In this document: positions 53,546 through 64,000 of the stretch, in pieces
How the letters are laid out: every line of letters starts with the position of its first letter
Position numbering within the stretch: position 1 is the first letter of the stretch
Source: Gammaproteobacteria bacterium
Lineage (GTDB): Bacteria > Pseudomonadota > Gammaproteobacteria > SZUA-229
Assembly: GCA_015488885.1 (NCBI GenBank)
Contig: WFMW01000044.1
Location: forward strand, 1-64,000
DNA length: 64,000 nt
Reading direction: 5' to 3'
Made by a program: the position numbers and the translations under genes
The notes under the pieces: generated by a model
The model's input: the letters and a program-made list of their open reading frames with translations, nothing else
Told to the model about the DNA's origin: nothing
Database searches by the model: none

Positions 53546-55042
53546 ATGAACAAGGAAATCCTTTACGTTGTCGATGCGGTTTCTAATGAAAAAAATGTTG
53601 ATAAGGATGTTATCTTTGGCGCAATTGAATCCGCGCTGGCGACAGCAACACGTAAAAAACATGGGCAGGATATTGATGTGCGTGTCGCCATTGACCGTGA
53701 AACGGGCGAATATGATACTTTTCGCCGCTGGCAGGTGCTGGATGAAGAAACGCCGATGGAAAATCCGCTTTGCGAAACCACGCTGGATGCAGCCCAGATA
53801 GAAAATCCGGATATTCAACCGGGTGACTATGTTGAAGAGCAGATCGATTCAGTCAAGTTCGGTCGCATCGCCGCGCAAACAGCAAAACAGGTTATTGTAC
53901 AGAAAGTGCGTGAAGCAGAACGCGAACGTATTGTTGAAGCTTATCACGGTCGCGAAGGTGAACTGGTGATGGGGACAGTTAAACGGGTTGAACGGGGTAA
54001 TGTGTACCTTGATTTAGGCAATGCTGTAGATGGTTTTATTCCGCGTGAAGCAATGATCCCACGTGAAGCGGTACGCCCCGGTGATCGTTTGCGTGGTTAT
54101 CTGAAAGAGGTGCGTTCAGAAACCCGTGGTCCGCAATTATTTATTAGTCGTACTGCGCCAGAGTTTCTGGTTGAACTGTTTAAACTTGAAGTCCCTGAAG
54201 TGGATCAGGGCCTGATTGAGATTCTGGGTGGTGCGCGTGATCCGGGGTCACGGGCTAAAATTTCTGTCCGGGCACTGGATAATCGCCTCGATCCTGTTGG
54301 TGCCTGTGTGGGTATGCGTGGTTCACGTGTGCAGTCGGTATCTAATGAGATTGGTGGTGAACGGGTTGATATTATTTTATGGAATGAAGATCCGGCACAG
54401 TTTGTGATTAATGCCATGTCACCTGCCGAGGTTCTATCACTGGTGGTTGATGAAGAAGCCCATAGTATGAATATTGCTGTCGATGAGGATAAACTGGCAA
54501 TGGCGATTGGTCGTGGTGGGCAGAATATCCGCCTGGCCAGTGAATTAACGGGTTGGGAATTGAATGTGATGACAGAGCAGGAAGCTGAATCTAAGAATTC
54601 TGAAGAAAGTGCCCGATATCTTCAGGTGTTTACCGAACGTCTGGATGTAGACGCTGAAGTGGCTGAAATTCTGGTTGCTGAAGGTTTTACCACCATTGAA
54701 GAAATTGCCTATGTACCGGAAGCGGAACTGCTGGCAATCGAAGAATTTGATGAGGATATTGTTGCTGAATTGCGTAGTCGTGCTAGTGATTATCTGTTAA
54801 CCCAGGCTATCATGACGGAAGAAGTCCTTGAAAATAACAAACCGGAAGCAGACCTGCTGGCGATGGAAGGTATCGATGAAGAACTGGCAAATGCACTGGC
54901 GCAAAAAGGTGTCTGTAGTATGGAAGATCTGGCCGAACTTGCGGTTGATGAATTAATGGACGTTGATGGTATGGATGAAGAACGTGCAGCGGCTTTGATT
55001 ATGACAGCGCGTGCTCCCTGGTTTGAGACTGAAGAACAATAG
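53546..55042 (+). CDS. nusA: Transcription termination/antitermination factor NusA
   Basis: 498 aa. N-terminal RNA polymerase-binding domain ([18 protein letters not shown]), S1 domain from about residue 137 ([21 protein letters not shown]), two KH domains ([19 protein letters not shown] with GMRGSRVQ, then [19 protein letters not shown]), and two C-terminal acidic helix-hairpin-helix repeats from about residue 365, as in gammaproteobacterial NusA. It controls pausing, termination and antitermination. Confidence 0.97.
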   Translation: MNKEILYVVDAVSNEKNVDKDVIFGAIESALATATRKKHGQDIDVRVAIDRETGEYDTFRRWQVLDEETPMENPLCETTLDAAQIENPDIQPGDYVEEQIDSVKFGRIAAQTAKQVIVQKVREAERERIVEAYHGREGELVMGTVKRVERGNVYLDLGNAVDGFIPREAMIPREAVRPGDRLRGYLKEVRSETRGPQLFISRTAPEFLVELFKLEVPEVDQGLIEILGGARDPGSRAKISVRALDNRLDPVGACVGMRGSRVQSVSNEIGGERVDIILWNEDPAQFVINAMSPAEVLSLVVDEEAHSMNIAVDEDKLAMAIGRGGQNIRLASELTGWELNVMTEQEAESKNSEESARYLQVFTERLDVDAEVAEILVAEGFTTIEEIAYVPEAELLAIEEFDEDIVAELRSRASDYLLTQAIMTEEVLENNKPEADLLAMEGIDEELANALAQKGVCSMEDLAELAVDELMDVDGMDEERAAALIMTARAPWFETEEQ

Positions 55043-55055
55043 AAACGAGATTGGA

Positions 55056-57623
55056 ATGGCTGAAGTAACTGTAAAACAACTAGCAACGGTGGTTGGAACA
55101 CCTGTCGAACGTTTGCTGGAACAAATTAAGGATGCGGGTTTATCGCTGGATAGTCCAGATGCACTGGTTTCAGATAATGACAAAATGCAACTGTTGGCTC
55201 ATCTACGAGGTATGCATGGTAAGCCTGGTGCCGATGGTGCAGCAAAACCACGCAAGATTGCCTTAAAACGAAAATCTGTGGCTGAAGTAAAACTCAATAC
55301 AGCCAGTGGGCGAAGTAAAACCGTTGCCGTTGAAGTGCGTCGAAAACGTGCTATTGTCCGCCCTTCGGAACCCGTTGCGGATATCGCCGGGGAGAGTGAA
55401 CAGGCAGCTGAACTGACGGAACTGGAAAAACTCCGTGCTGATCAGGCTCGACGTGAAGCCGAACGTGAAGCCGAACGTGAGCGCAAACGCAAACGTATCG
55501 CTGAACGTGAACAGGCAGAATTGGCTGAACAGGCTCACCAGGCGCAACTTAAAGCCGAAGCTCAGCAAAATACTGAGACAGCCAGAACGGGTAAAAAGTC
55601 CGCTACAAAAGAAAAAGCTGATACCGGGAAACCGGCACTAACGCCGGATGTTGTTCAGGCAGAAGAAACCCGACGTCAGAAAACATCATCGAAGAAACCC
55701 AAGGCAGAACCCACTGCACGTCACCAGAAAGATCAAACCTTATATGGACGTAAAGAATTACATGTATCGGCTTCTGACCGGCGTAAAAAGAAAAAAGGTA
55801 AACGTGCAAGGTCTGCACGTGTGGTTGCAGATACCAGGCATGCTTTTGAAAAACCGGTTGCCCCCATTGTTCATGAAGTTGTTATTCCAGAAACCATCAC
55901 TGTTGATGGTCTGGCAAAACGTATGTCAATGAAAGCTGCAGAACTGATGATGCAGCTGATGAAGATGGGTGTTATGGCAACGATTAATCAGGTGATTGAT
56001 CAGGACACTGCGGTACTGGTTGTTGAAGAACTGGGACATAAGGTTATCGTCGTAAATGAGGATGATTATGAACAGTCTCTGCTGGCGCGTGATGTTTCTA
56101 CTTATAAAGAAAAAGCCAGACCACCTGTGGTAACTATTATGGGCCATGTTGATCATGGTAAAACCTCATTGCTGGATTATATTCGCAAGTCCAGAATAAC
56201 CTCAGGTGAAGCGGGTGGTATTACTCAGCATATCGGGGCATACCATGTTGAAACAGGTAAAGGGATGATTACTTTTCTCGATACTCCGGGTCATGCTGCT
56301 TTTACCGCCATGCGTGAACGCGGTGCCCATGCCACCGATATCGTTATTATTGTAGTAGCAGCCGATGACGGTGTTATGCCACAAACCATCGAAGCGGTTC
56401 AACATGCCCAGGCGGCAAAAGTGCCCATCATTATTGCCGTTAACAAGATAGACAAGGAAGGTGCAGATCCTGATCGGGTTAAAAATGAACTTGGTAATTA
56501 TGAGATTATTCCTGAAGAATGGGGGGGTGAAAACATATTTGTCAATGTTTCTGCGTTGACGGGGGAGGGCGTTGATGATTTGCTTGATGCTATTTTACTG
56601 CAGGCGGATTTACTCGAACTTAAGGCGTCCGTTGAAGGCCCTGCCAAAGGTGTCGTGCTGGAATCATCACTGGATAAAGGTCGGGGAGTTACTTCAACCG
56701 TACTGGTTCAGGAAGGTGTGCTGAAAAAAGGTGATATTATGCTCGCCGGTGAGTATTTTGGCCGTGTCAGGGCCATGTATGATGAATATGGTCATAATGT
56801 TGAGTTTGCTGGCCCTTCCATTCCGGTTGCGGTTATCGGGCTTTCCAGTACCCCGGATGCTGGCGATGAAATGCTGGTGCTGGAAGATGAGCGTACCGCC
56901 AGAGAAGTTTCTGAAAATCGTCGGGTCAAAGCCAGAAATATGCGTCTTGCTGCGCAACAGGCCAATAAACTTGATTCCCTGTTTGATCAGATGGCAGAAG
57001 GTGAAGTCAAAAAACTCAATATTCTGCTCAAGGCAGATGTACAGGGCACCCTGCACGCGATCAGCGATTCACTGTTAAAACTTGCCGCAGACAATGATCA
57101 GGTTGATGTGCGTATTGTGGGTTCTGGTGTTGGTGGTATTAACGAAACCGATATTAGCCTGGCTGCTGCTTCCAGCGCTATTGTCATTGGTTTCAATGTA
57201 CGTGCCGATGCGTCAGCCAGACGGGCAGCGGCAGAACGTGGTGTCGAACTAAATTATTATGGTGTTATTTATGAGTTAATTGATGAAGTTACCAAAGCGC
57301 TTACCGGTATGCTAAAAGCAGAATACCGTGAGCAAATTATTGGTATGGCAACCGTACAGGAGGTTTTTACCTCACCGGCATTTGGTCAGGTTGCTGGCTC
57401 ACTGGTAACTGAAGGCGTGGTACGTAAAGATGCGCCTATTCGTGTATTGCGTGATAATGTGGTTATTTTTGAAGGTGAACTGGAATCCTTACGTCGCTTT
57501 AAGGACAATGTTAAAGAGGTGCATAGTGGTACTGAATGTGGCATTGCAGTAAAAAACTATGATGTAAAAGTAGGCGACCAGATAGAAGTATTTGAGCGGA
57601 TTGAGATGGAACGCAAGTTATAA
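55056..57623 (+). CDS. infB: Translation initiation factor IF-2
   Basis: 855 aa from the ATG at 55056 ([20 protein letters not shown]), 13 bases after nusA. The N-terminal part is Lys/Arg/Glu/Ala-rich and of low complexity up to about residue 270. The GTPase domain has [14 protein letters not shown] (G1), [11 protein letters not shown] (G3) and [10 protein letters not shown] (G4). It brings fMet-tRNA to the 30S subunit, so its substrate is the tRNA encoded at the head of the same operon. Confidence 0.97.
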   Translation: MAEVTVKQLATVVGTPVERLLEQIKDAGLSLDSPDALVSDNDKMQLLAHLRGMHGKPGADGAAKPRKIALKRKSVAEVKLNTASGRSKTVAVEVRRKRAIVRPSEPVADIAGESEQAAELTELEKLRADQARREAEREAERERKRKRIAEREQAELAEQAHQAQLKAEAQQNTETARTGKKSATKEKADTGKPALTPDVVQAEETRRQKTSSKKPKAEPTARHQKDQTLYGRKELHVSASDRRKKKKGKRARSARVVADTRHAFEKPVAPIVHEVVIPETITVDGLAKRMSMKAAELMMQLMKMGVMATINQVIDQDTAVLVVEELGHKVIVVNEDDYEQSLLARDVSTYKEKARPPVVTIMGHVDHGKTSLLDYIRKSRITSGEAGGITQHIGAYHVETGKGMITFLDTPGHAAFTAMRERGAHATDIVIIVVAADDGVMPQTIEAVQHAQAAKVPIIIAVNKIDKEGADPDRVKNELGNYEIIPEEWGGENIFVNVSALTGEGVDDLLDAILLQADLLELKASVEGPAKGVVLESSLDKGRGVTSTVLVQEGVLKKGDIMLAGEYFGRVRAMYDEYGHNVEFAGPSIPVAVIGLSSTPDAGDEMLVLEDERTAREVSENRRVKARNMRLAAQQANKLDSLFDQMAEGEVKKLNILLKADVQGTLHAISDSLLKLAADNDQVDVRIVGSGVGGINETDISLAAASSAIVIGFNVRADASARRAAAERGVELNYYGVIYELIDEVTKALTGMLKAEYREQIIGMATVQEVFTSPAFGQVAGSLVTEGVVRKDAPIRVLRDNVVIFEGELESLRRFKDNVKEVHSGTECGIAVKNYDVKVGDQIEVFERIEMERKL

Positions 57624-57701
57624 TCTATAAGTTATAATCTGTAAAATATAACCTGTCAATGATAATTTAACCTGCTGTATATAATAGAAATATTAGCGAT
57701 T

Positions 57702-58136
57702 ATGCCAAGAGAGTTTACCCGTAGTCAGCGAATGGCCGAACAACTTCGCCGTGAACTGGCAGAAATTGTACGTTGTGAAATAAAAGATCCGCGTCTGGGT
57801 TTTTCTTCATTTACTGAAGTCAAACTGAGCCGTGATCTTAGCCATGCGATAGTATATTGTTCCGTGCTTGATCCACAGCAGCAACTGGAAACGCTGGATA
57901 CCTTAAATCGTGCAAATGGCTTTATACGCAAGCTTATTGCCCATCGCATCCATGCCAGGACGGCTCCAACCATCAAGTTTGTTCTGGACGACAGTGTTAC
58001 CCGGGGTGCGGCCATGGATAAACTGATTAATCAGGCTATAAATAGTGATCGTCTGCACGAGAAGCAGGCTCATACACCGACTGATGATGCAGTGGCAGCA
58101 GCTGAAAATGTGGATACGGAAATATCAAAAAACTGA
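57702..58136 (+). CDS. rbfA: Ribosome-binding factor A
   Basis: 144 aa KH-like protein. REFTRSQRMAEQLRRELAEI at about residues 3-22, RLGFSSFTEVKLSRDLSHAIVY at about 31-52 and RTAPTIKFVLDDSVTRGAAMD at about 86-106 are the conserved parts, with a divergent acidic tail. It helps mature the 5' end of 16S rRNA. The truB gene follows at once. Confidence 0.95.
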   Translation: MPREFTRSQRMAEQLRRELAEIVRCEIKDPRLGFSSFTEVKLSRDLSHAIVYCSVLDPQQQLETLDTLNRANGFIRKLIAHRIHARTAPTIKFVLDDSVTRGAAMDKLINQAINSDRLHEKQAHTPTDDAVAAAENVDTEISKN

Positions 58137-58160
58137 TTGATAGATGATGGTGAAAGTTTA

Positions 58161-59075
58161 GTGGGTAGAAGAAGAAATAAAGGTCGTATCGTTAATGGTG
58201 TTCTGTTGTTTGATAAACCATCAGGTGGTAGTTCAAATTACATGCTGCAAAAAGTGAAACGCCTGTTTGGTGCAGCAAAAGCCGGGCATACCGGCAGTCT
58301 TGATCCGCTGGCTACAGGTATGTTGCCAATTTGTTTTGGTGAAGCGACAAAAATTTCAGCTTTTCTGCTTGATGCGGATAAACGTTATCATTTGTCCTGT
58401 CAGTTGGGAGTGAGTACGACGACTGGTGATGCTGAAGGTGAAATTATATCCAGCCGTGATGCCGGTCATATTCAACTGGCTGATATTGAACCCGTGCTAG
58501 TCGAATTTACTGGTGAGGTTGAACAGGTGCCACCGATGTATTCTGCGCTCAAGCATAATGGTGAGCGTTTATACAAGCTTGCCAGGCAGGGTATTGAAGT
58601 GGCGCGAAAACCTCGTCAGATTAGCATTTATGAGATTAAGCCAGTCAGTTTGCAGGCGGGTATTCTGGAGCTGGAAGTGGCTTGTTCAAAAGGGACTTAT
58701 GTGCGTACCCTGGTTGAAGATATTGCCGCCAGGCTGGATAATTATGCGCATATCATCGCCTTGCGTCGTCTGAGTGTGGGGCCGTATTCCGCTGAAATGG
58801 TTACCCTGGCACAGTTAGAAATATTGGCGGAACAGGGCAGGGAGGCACTGGATAGCTGTTTGCTACCCATTGATAGTGGTGTTGCAGACTGGCCGGATGT
58901 CCATCTGGGTGCAGATGCGGCATTTTACATCTCTCAGGGGCAGGCAGTGCTGGTGCCGCATGCACCCACCAGTGGCTGGGTAAGGATCTATAACCATAAC
59001 AAGTTTCTGGGTGTTGGCGAGGTTCAGGAAGACGGACTGGTTGCGCCCCGGCGAATGATTCAGAGTTGTGTCTGA
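58161..59075 (+). CDS. truB: tRNA pseudouridine-55 synthase
   Basis: 304 aa from a GTG at 58161 (MGRRRNKGRIVNGVLLFDKP), which fits the family start; a TTG at 58137 right after rbfA would add eight residues. Catalytic Asp is in GHTGSLDPLATGMLP (Asp at about residue 51 of the GTG form), with KRYHLSCQLGVSTTTGDAEG and a C-terminal PUA domain ending with EVQEDGLVAPRRMI. It makes pseudouridine 55 in the T-loop of tRNAs. Confidence 0.95.
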   Translation: MGRRRNKGRIVNGVLLFDKPSGGSSNYMLQKVKRLFGAAKAGHTGSLDPLATGMLPICFGEATKISAFLLDADKRYHLSCQLGVSTTTGDAEGEIISSRDAGHIQLADIEPVLVEFTGEVEQVPPMYSALKHNGERLYKLARQGIEVARKPRQISIYEIKPVSLQAGILELEVACSKGTYVRTLVEDIAARLDNYAHIIALRRLSVGPYSAEMVTLAQLEILAEQGREALDSCLLPIDSGVADWPDVHLGADAAFYISQGQAVLVPHAPTSGWVRIYNHNKFLGVGEVQEDGLVAPRRMIQSCV

Positions 59076-59187
59076 TGAAGATGACAAACAATGCTTCTTT
59101 GTCAGCTAAATAAGTGATAAAATCGCTAACCTTTTATTTTTGAAGCAGTCCCCAGCCAATGGCGGGGTTAATATTTTTGGAGTTTAC

Positions 59188-59457
59188 ATGGCATTATCGA
59201 CCGTAGAAAAAGGCGATGTGATTGGCAAGTTTAGCCGTAAAGAAGGTGATACCGGTTCGCCTGAAGTACAGGTTGCACTTTTAACCACGCGTATCGTACA
59301 GTTAACCGAACATTTTAAAACACATACTCACGACCACCATTCACGTCGTGGCCTGTTGCGCATGGTTAATCAACGACGCAAGTTGCTTGATTACCTGAAA
59401 GGTAAAAATGTCGATAGTTACAAGGCATTAATTAAAAGTCTTGGTCTACGTCGTTAG
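59188..59457 (+). CDS. rpsO: 30S ribosomal protein S15
   Basis: 89 aa from the ATG at 59188 (TTTTGGAGTTTAC before it), the standard length. The sequence [56 protein letters not shown] and [20 protein letters not shown] is full S15. In the 5' leader CCCC and GGGG around AGCCAATGGC can pair near the ribosome binding site; S15 represses its own translation in relatives, so this could be the site. Confidence 0.97.
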   Translation: MALSTVEKGDVIGKFSRKEGDTGSPEVQVALLTTRIVQLTEHFKTHTHDHHSRRGLLRMVNQRRKLLDYLKGKNVDSYKALIKSLGLRR

Positions 59458-59612
59458 ATTTATTCTTTTATGACTAAATCGTTAATCCGCGTTTTAGTGT
59501 CCCCGTCCATTATTTGGACATGAACCAGATTTTGGCATAAACAAGCTATTCCATGAACGCTGATTTCCTGAATCAATCGTTCCAGGTGGAATTATAACCG
59601 AGACAGAGAACA

Positions 59613-61721
59613 GTGATACCTACAGCAATCAAAAAGACATTTCAGTATGGCGATTTAAGCGTTACCATGGAAACAGGTGAAATAGCACGTCAGGCTAGCG
59701 GCGCCGTTAAAATTAGTATGGGTGATACAGTGGTATTCGTTACTACCGTGGCAATGAAAGAACCCAATGAACGTGGCGATTTTTTCCCGATGACGGTTAA
59801 TTATCAGGAAAGAACCTATGCTGCGGGTAAAATACCCGGTGGATTCTTCCGACGTGAAGGTCGCCCCAGTGAAGCGGAAATCTTAACTTGCCGTCTTATT
59901 GATCGTCCAATTCGCCCATTATTTCCCAAAGGTTTCTATCACGATCTGCAAATTGTGGCTACTGTGGTATCACTTAGTGATGAAATTGATGCAGAAATTC
60001 CTGCCATCATTGGCGCTTCTGCTGCATTGTCTATTTCCGGTGTACCCTTTGCCGGGCCATTAGGCGCGGCACGTGTTGGCTATAAAGATGGCGAGTATCT
60101 GCTTAATCCGAATAAAGCAGCACTGGAAGAATCGGCGCTTGATCTGGTTGTGGCAGGTACTGATAAAGCCGTTTTAATGGTGGAATCAGAAGCTAAATCC
60201 TTATCTGAAGAGGTTATGCTGGGAGCAGTCATGTTTGGCCACGAACAGATGCAATCTGTGGTTACGGCAATAAAAGAATTTGCCGCCGAAGTCGGCACCC
60301 CGTCATGGGCGTGGCAGGCACCAGCAAGCGATGATGAACTGGCTGCAAAAGTGGCTAATCTTTCTACCGATGCCATTACCAACGCCTATCAGATCGCCGA
60401 TAAACTGGCACGGCAGGATGCTGTAAAAGCTGCCCGTCATGCCGCTGTTGACGCGCTTGCCGTCAGCGACCCGGATGCAGTCGGCTGGTGTGAAGATGAT
60501 ATTAAAGCAGCCTTTGGTAAACTGGAAAAAAGCCTTGTTCGCGGTCGCATACTGGCAGGTGAAAAACGTATTGACGGGCGTAATAATGATGATATCCGGC
60601 CTATTACGGTACGTACCGGTGTTTTACCGCGTACCCATGGTTCTGCATTATTCACCCGTGGTGAAACCCAGGCGCTGGTAGTAACCACGCTGGGTACCGC
60701 CCGTGATGCACAGATTATTGATGCATTAAGTGGTTCCTACCGTGAAAATTTTATGTTGCACTATAATTTTCCACCATACTGTGTGGGCGAAACCGGCATG
60801 GTTGGTTCACCCAAACGTCGTGAAATTGGTCATGGACGTCTAGCAAAACGTGGTGTGCTTGGTGTTATGCCGACCGAAGAAGAGTTTCCCTATACTATCC
60901 GTGTTGTCTCTGAAATTACCGAGTCTAATGGTTCCAGTTCAATGGCTTCTGTTTGTGGTACCAGCCTGTCATTAATGGATGCAGGTGTACCCGTTAAAGC
61001 ACCGGTTGCCGGTGTTGCCATGGGCTTAATCAAGGAAGGTGATAAATTTGCTGTTCTGTCTGATATTCTTGGTGATGAAGATCATCTTGGTGATATGGAC
61101 TTTAAAGTTGCCGGGCCTGCTGATGGTATCTGTGCGCTGCAGATGGATATTAAAATTGATGGTATCACCCGTGAGATTATGGAAAAAGCCCTGGCACAGG
61201 CCAAACAGGGGCGTTTATACATTCTTGGTGAAATGAATAAAGTTATTTCTGAAACCAATCCAGAAATGTCGCGCTATGCGCCACGTTATCTGACTATCAA
61301 AATTAACCCTGACAAGATTCGTGATGTTATCGGTAAAGGTGGTGCAGTCATTCGTAGCCTGACCGAAGAAACCGGTGCTACCATTGATATTGATGACGAA
61401 GGTACTATTAAGATTGCCTCCAGTGATCTGGCTGCTGCAGAAGAAGCTAAACGTCGCATTGAGCAAATTACTTCCGATGCCGAGGTAGGTGTTACCTACG
61501 ATGGTACGGTGAAGAAAATTATGGACTTTGGCGCTTTTGTTGAAATTTTACCCGGCAAAGATGGTCTGGTGCACATATCACAAATTTGTGATGAGCGTGT
61601 TGAAAACGTGAGTGACAAGCTATCTGAAGGTGATGTAGTGAGAGTAAAAGTTCTGGAAATTGATCGTCAGGGACGTATCCGTCTGAGTATGAAAGAAGCT
61701 GAGGATGCTGTTGCCTGCTGA
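59613..61721 (+). CDS. pnp: Polyribonucleotide nucleotidyltransferase (PNPase)
   Basis: 702 aa from a GTG start. Two RNase PH domains ([20 protein letters not shown] near residue 20; [20 protein letters not shown] near residue 330), a helical domain between, then a KH domain ([20 protein letters not shown]) and an S1 domain ([20 protein letters not shown]). [20 protein letters not shown] holds the catalytic Asp residues. It degrades RNA 3' to 5' using phosphate. The 155-base rpsO-pnp gap holds a small GTCCA/TGGAC hairpin at 59505-59519, but nothing more that I can assign. Confidence 0.98.
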   Translation: MIPTAIKKTFQYGDLSVTMETGEIARQASGAVKISMGDTVVFVTTVAMKEPNERGDFFPMTVNYQERTYAAGKIPGGFFRREGRPSEAEILTCRLIDRPIRPLFPKGFYHDLQIVATVVSLSDEIDAEIPAIIGASAALSISGVPFAGPLGAARVGYKDGEYLLNPNKAALEESALDLVVAGTDKAVLMVESEAKSLSEEVMLGAVMFGHEQMQSVVTAIKEFAAEVGTPSWAWQAPASDDELAAKVANLSTDAITNAYQIADKLARQDAVKAARHAAVDALAVSDPDAVGWCEDDIKAAFGKLEKSLVRGRILAGEKRIDGRNNDDIRPITVRTGVLPRTHGSALFTRGETQALVVTTLGTARDAQIIDALSGSYRENFMLHYNFPPYCVGETGMVGSPKRREIGHGRLAKRGVLGVMPTEEEFPYTIRVVSEITESNGSSSMASVCGTSLSLMDAGVPVKAPVAGVAMGLIKEGDKFAVLSDILGDEDHLGDMDFKVAGPADGICALQMDIKIDGITREIMEKALAQAKQGRLYILGEMNKVISETNPEMSRYAPRYLTIKINPDKIRDVIGKGGAVIRSLTEETGATIDIDDEGTIKIASSDLAAAEEAKRRIEQITSDAEVGVTYDGTVKKIMDFGAFVEILPGKDGLVHISQICDERVENVSDKLSEGDVVRVKVLEIDRQGRIRLSMKEAEDAVAC

Positions 61722-61740
61722 TTAGCTGTATGGTCTGTTC

Positions 61741-61776
61741 GATATAAAAAAAGGGCTTCGGCTCTTTTTTTATATC
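61741..61776 (+). terminator. Bidirectional intrinsic terminator after pnp
   Basis: GATATAAAAAAAGGGC, loop TTCG, GCTCTTTTTTTATATC: a 16-bp stem with one G-T pair, a stable TTCG tetraloop and T/A runs on both sides. It ends the rimP-to-pnp transcription series. Confidence 0.95.
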
Positions 61777-61876
61777 CGGGTGTAAAAGATATTGGTGATT
61801 TATATCGTTAATACAATAATAGTCTACACTCACTATTTATAAGATAGATACTAAACAGGCCTTTTCCGGGGGAAGC

Positions 61877-62455
61877 ATGCATATAACAACAAAAAAAATT
61901 CGTACCACAGCAATAGTCAATATTCTGGTAATCGGTTTATCGGCATGTAGTAGTACACCGGCTCCCTGGGCACAGACTGATGATTCACCCTGGACATCGA
62001 AACACGAAGCCGAACAACCGGGAATACCAGCAGAAAAAGTGGATGCAGAAAGTCTTAAAGACCCGGTTCTGCTTGCTGATCCTGATCCGATGACCAGGCC
62101 GGTTGTGCTGGAGCAACCAGCCGCAGCGCCTAAACCTGAGGTTATTGTTGAACCGGTTAGTGAGGAAAAAACACCTGAGCAGGAAATTCTGGCTATGCCA
62201 GCAAGCAATTATGCGGTACAGGTTTATGCGGGTAAAACCATTGCCAATATGGATAAATATAAAAAGGAAAAAGGCCTTGAAGATCTGATGTCCGTACGCA
62301 CTGACCGTAATGGTCACATTTTTTATGTACTGGTAGATATTCACCCAGATCGAGCCAGTGCAAAACAGGCCGCCGGTTATCTGCAAAAGAAAACGGGTTC
62401 AAAACCGTGGATAAGATCCGTTGCCGGATTACAGAAAATTATCTCGACTGAATGA
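61877..62455 (+). CDS. SPOR-domain lipoprotein
   Basis: 192 aa. A positively charged start, a hydrophobic stretch (AIVNILVIGLSA) and a lipobox LSAC with the lipidated Cys at about residue 24. A Pro/Glu-rich linker runs to about residue 110, then a SPOR-like domain (NYAVQVYAGKTIANMDKYKK, FYVLVDIHPDRASAKQAAGY). SPOR domains bind denuded peptidoglycan, often at division sites. The stop overlaps the ATG of the next gene. Confidence 0.82.
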   Translation: MHITTKKIRTTAIVNILVIGLSACSSTPAPWAQTDDSPWTSKHEAEQPGIPAEKVDAESLKDPVLLADPDPMTRPVVLEQPAAAPKPEVIVEPVSEEKTPEQEILAMPASNYAVQVYAGKTIANMDKYKKEKGLEDLMSVRTDRNGHIFYVLVDIHPDRASAKQAAGYLQKKTGSKPWIRSVAGLQKIISTE

Positions 62456-62649
62456 GCGCATTATTGACAGAGGAGAGTATTATCTGCCCTTATTGTGGCG
62501 AAACCATTACAGTGTTGCTTGATTATTCAGCCGGGCAACAGGACTACTATGAAGATTGCCCGGTTTGTTGCCGACCAATCAGGCTATTACTATGTTCTAC
62601 ACCAGAAGGTAATGACAATTTAAACGTGATGCGGGAGGATGAAGCATAA
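62452..62649 (+). CDS. CPXCG-motif cysteine-rich protein
   Basis: 65 aa. Two Cys pairs, ICPYCGETI at about residues 11-19 and DCPVCCRPI at about 35-43, plus a further Cys in LLLCS, form a probable zinc ribbon; QQDYYEDCPVCC matches the CPXCG (PF14255) family. Function unknown, common in Gammaproteobacteria. Overlaps the lipoprotein gene by four bases (ATGA) and touches the next gene (TAATG). Confidence 0.87.
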   Translation: MSALLTEESIICPYCGETITVLLDYSAGQQDYYEDCPVCCRPIRLLLCSTPEGNDNLNVMREDEA

Positions 62650-63065
62650 TGATAAAAAATTCATCACATATGAGTATAAAAAAGCTTGCGGAGACGGGTA
62701 TTATGAGTGACCATTTTGAAGTAACCTCTGATGACGCTGATATACGACGTTTTTTTCAGGAGATTGAACATACTATCAAGGGTATTAATCATGAGAAAAT
62801 CTCTGAAATAGTTGGCGATGTTTCCAGGGAGTCATTTATTAATGCCGCTTCAACAGTCGCACGGTTACGTGCAAAATATCTGGCAAAAGTTATTGAACTA
62901 CAAAGTTCTGATGATATTAGTGGTAAAGATATATCGGTTTTACGTGGCATGCGAACCATGTATGAAGAGGCAACAGAGGGTTTTACTGCATTGCAGCACG
63001 CACTTAATCGAGGTTATTTTAAGCTTGTTGATACAGAGCAGGACGAATCAAAAATAAATGACTAA
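62649..63065 (+). CDS. Hypothetical helical protein
   Basis: 138 aa; I do not recognise it. The sequence is mostly predicted helix with charged surfaces (DDADIRRFFQEIEHTIKGIN, STVARLRAKYLAKVIEL, MRTMYEEATEGFTALQHAL), without membrane segments, signal peptide or Cys. A shorter start at the ATG of MSDHFEV (codon 19) is possible. It is translationally coupled to the genes on both sides (TAATG before, ATGACTAA after), so it should work with them. Confidence 0.7.
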   Translation: MIKNSSHMSIKKLAETGIMSDHFEVTSDDADIRRFFQEIEHTIKGINHEKISEIVGDVSRESFINAASTVARLRAKYLAKVIELQSSDDISGKDISVLRGMRTMYEEATEGFTALQHALNRGYFKLVDTEQDESKIND

Positions 63066-63693
63066 AGCTGATTTACTCTCACAAGATTATCCTTACACAG
63101 AAATTACCAGCAGACTGGGTTTCAGCCAGAAATTGCCTTTTACACAAAACTGGTCTGCCGAAGAAGATTTTATCGGTATCATTACAGATTCCTGCCTGGC
63201 CAACAAACCGCTTACTATTGTTGAATGCAGCAGTGGTCTAACGACACTGGTACTGGCACGGTGTTGCCAGCTGAATCAACAGGGGCATGTATTCAGTCTT
63301 GAAAATGGCAGTGAGTATGTGGCAAAAACAACGTCAGAACTGGAGCAGCTTGGGCTTTCATCACAGGCCAGTATTCTACACGCGCCATTACAGGAAGCAG
63401 ATATTGATGGTAATAGCTATCAATGGTATGACAGCCAGAAACTGTCAGCATTGGTGGAACCGATTGATATGCTGGTGATTGATGGTCCTCCCGGTTTTAT
63501 CCAGAAGCAGTCGCGTTACCCGGCTTTGCCCCTGCTGATATCCAGGCTGGCGGCTAACGCGGTTGTTTTTCTGGATGATGCAGCACGGGATGATGAACAG
63601 AAAATAGTCGAACGCTGGCTGCAAAAGTATCCGGCGTTTGAACATCGTTATCTTGAAACCGGGCGTGGTTGCTCAATGCTTGGGAAGCGCTGA
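63058..63693 (+). CDS. Class I SAM-dependent methyltransferase
   Basis: 211 aa. TIVECSSGLTTLVLARCC at about residues 53-70 is a motif I variant in which E-C-S-S-G replaces the usual D-x-G-x-G, GHVFSLENGSEY at about 76-87 the acidic strand, and VEPIDMLVIDGPPGF at about 132-146 the IDGP loop of the Methyltransf_24 type. VVFLDDAARDDE follows. The substrate is unknown. It overlaps the previous gene by eight bases and is the last gene of the small operon. Confidence 0.75.
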   Translation: MTKADLLSQDYPYTEITSRLGFSQKLPFTQNWSAEEDFIGIITDSCLANKPLTIVECSSGLTTLVLARCCQLNQQGHVFSLENGSEYVAKTTSELEQLGLSSQASILHAPLQEADIDGNSYQWYDSQKLSALVEPIDMLVIDGPPGFIQKQSRYPALPLLISRLAANAVVFLDDAARDDEQKIVERWLQKYPAFEHRYLETGRGCSMLGKR

Positions 63694-63740
63694 ACAAGTT
63701 TCGTCTATGTATTCACGACTTGTTGAGGGTTTCTCCTGAG

Positions 63741-64000
63741 TCAAGAGGCATTATGATGGATTTGCCAGCCGTTTAATGCCTCTGTCAGATTACCCTGTGC
63801 GCCAATCTGTTGCCAGAATTCTCTAAAGTCATCCTGTATATTTTCAAGGCGCATGGTCAGCTTGCGGCTTTTATCCTTAAGAAAACACTGAATGTTTGCA
63901 TCGACGGTATCGAGATAGTCCAGCGCAATTTCCCGGTCAGTTATTTTTTTTGCTGCATTCAGTAATATACCCTCGCGATAGGCTCGCATAATACCAAACT
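63741..64000 (-). CDS. Partial hypothetical protein, 5' end beyond the window
   Basis: The frame is open from the window edge to the stop at 63741; the ATG at 63989 need not be the start. The 82 visible residues (LNAAKKITDREIALDYLDTV, then FLKDKSRKLTMRLENIQDDF) are helical, charged and unrecognised. It converges on the methyltransferase operon; AACAAGT and ACTTGTT near 63693-63724 can pair and might end transcription. Confidence 0.5.
   Translation of the reverse strand, partial: FGIMRAYREGILLNAAKKITDREIALDYLDTVDANIQCFLKDKSRKLTMRLENIQDDFREFWQQIGAQGNLTEALNGWQIHHNAS

Overview
The window is a piece of a gammaproteobacterial chromosome of moderate GC content. The main evidence is the right-hand two thirds. 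There carAB, greA, yhbY, rlmE, ftsH, folP, glmM, tpiA, secG, tRNA-Leu, nuoA-N, initiator tRNA, rimP, nusA, infB, rbfA, truB, rpsO and pnp run in one direction in an order typical of Gammaproteobacteria. I cannot fix the genus. Complex I with all 14 separate subunits points to an aerobic or respiratory lifestyle.

Layout. (1) 1-2.5 kb is accessory DNA: a palindromic MITE-like element, an orphan nucleotidyltransferase, a HicBA module whose toxin is frameshifted, and an intact VapBC. (2) 2.6-16.7 kb is a surface-polysaccharide locus. It holds an ABC exporter (Wzm/Wzt), a methyltransferase/coiled-coil/glycosyltransferase fusion with a 117-bp tandem repeat, several glycosyltransferases, a nucleotide-sugar dehydratase and epimerase/reductase, three genes for GDP-D-glycero-D-manno-heptose (hddA, gmhA, hddC), and a polyprenyl-phosphate sugar transferase. 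(3) 16.2-23.8 kb is a repeat-rich junkyard. A 637-bp direct duplication carries the 3' end of the sugar transferase. Around it lie HigBA, HicBA and Phd/PIN toxin-antitoxin pairs, two DUF4143 ATPases, fragments of transposases and of an FkbM methyltransferase, a decayed RAYT transposase, MITE-like elements and 42-bp repeats. (4) 23.8-63.7 kb is conserved housekeeping chromosome, starting with a convergent DUF4197 gene and tRNA-Glu. (5) The right end is a small operon (SPOR lipoprotein, CPXCG protein, unknown protein, methyltransferase) facing an incomplete reverse-strand gene.

How genes work together. The heptose enzymes probably make GDP-heptose, which the 4,6-dehydratase and the Fcl-like enzyme may turn into a 6-deoxy-heptose. 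The glycosyltransferases polymerise the glycan on a polyprenyl carrier and Wzm/Wzt exports it. The methyltransferase/coiled-coil protein may cap the chain and measure it, by analogy with WbdD of E. coli O9a. In the core region, carAB feeds pyrimidine and arginine synthesis, FtsH/RlmE/GreA/YhbY act in protein and RNA quality control, and the rimP-nusA-infB-rbfA-truB-rpsO-pnp series serves translation and RNA decay.

The two most unusual things are: (a) directly downstream of initiator tRNA-fMet, 126-bp tandem units that each combine an inverted copy of the fMet anticodon arm, in a hairpin, with a copy of the tRNA 3' half, all in the leader of the rimP-nusA-infB operon; and (b) the repeat-built coiled coil in the fused polysaccharide enzyme, whose length could change by repeat slippage. 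No CRISPR array, rRNA or prophage was seen.
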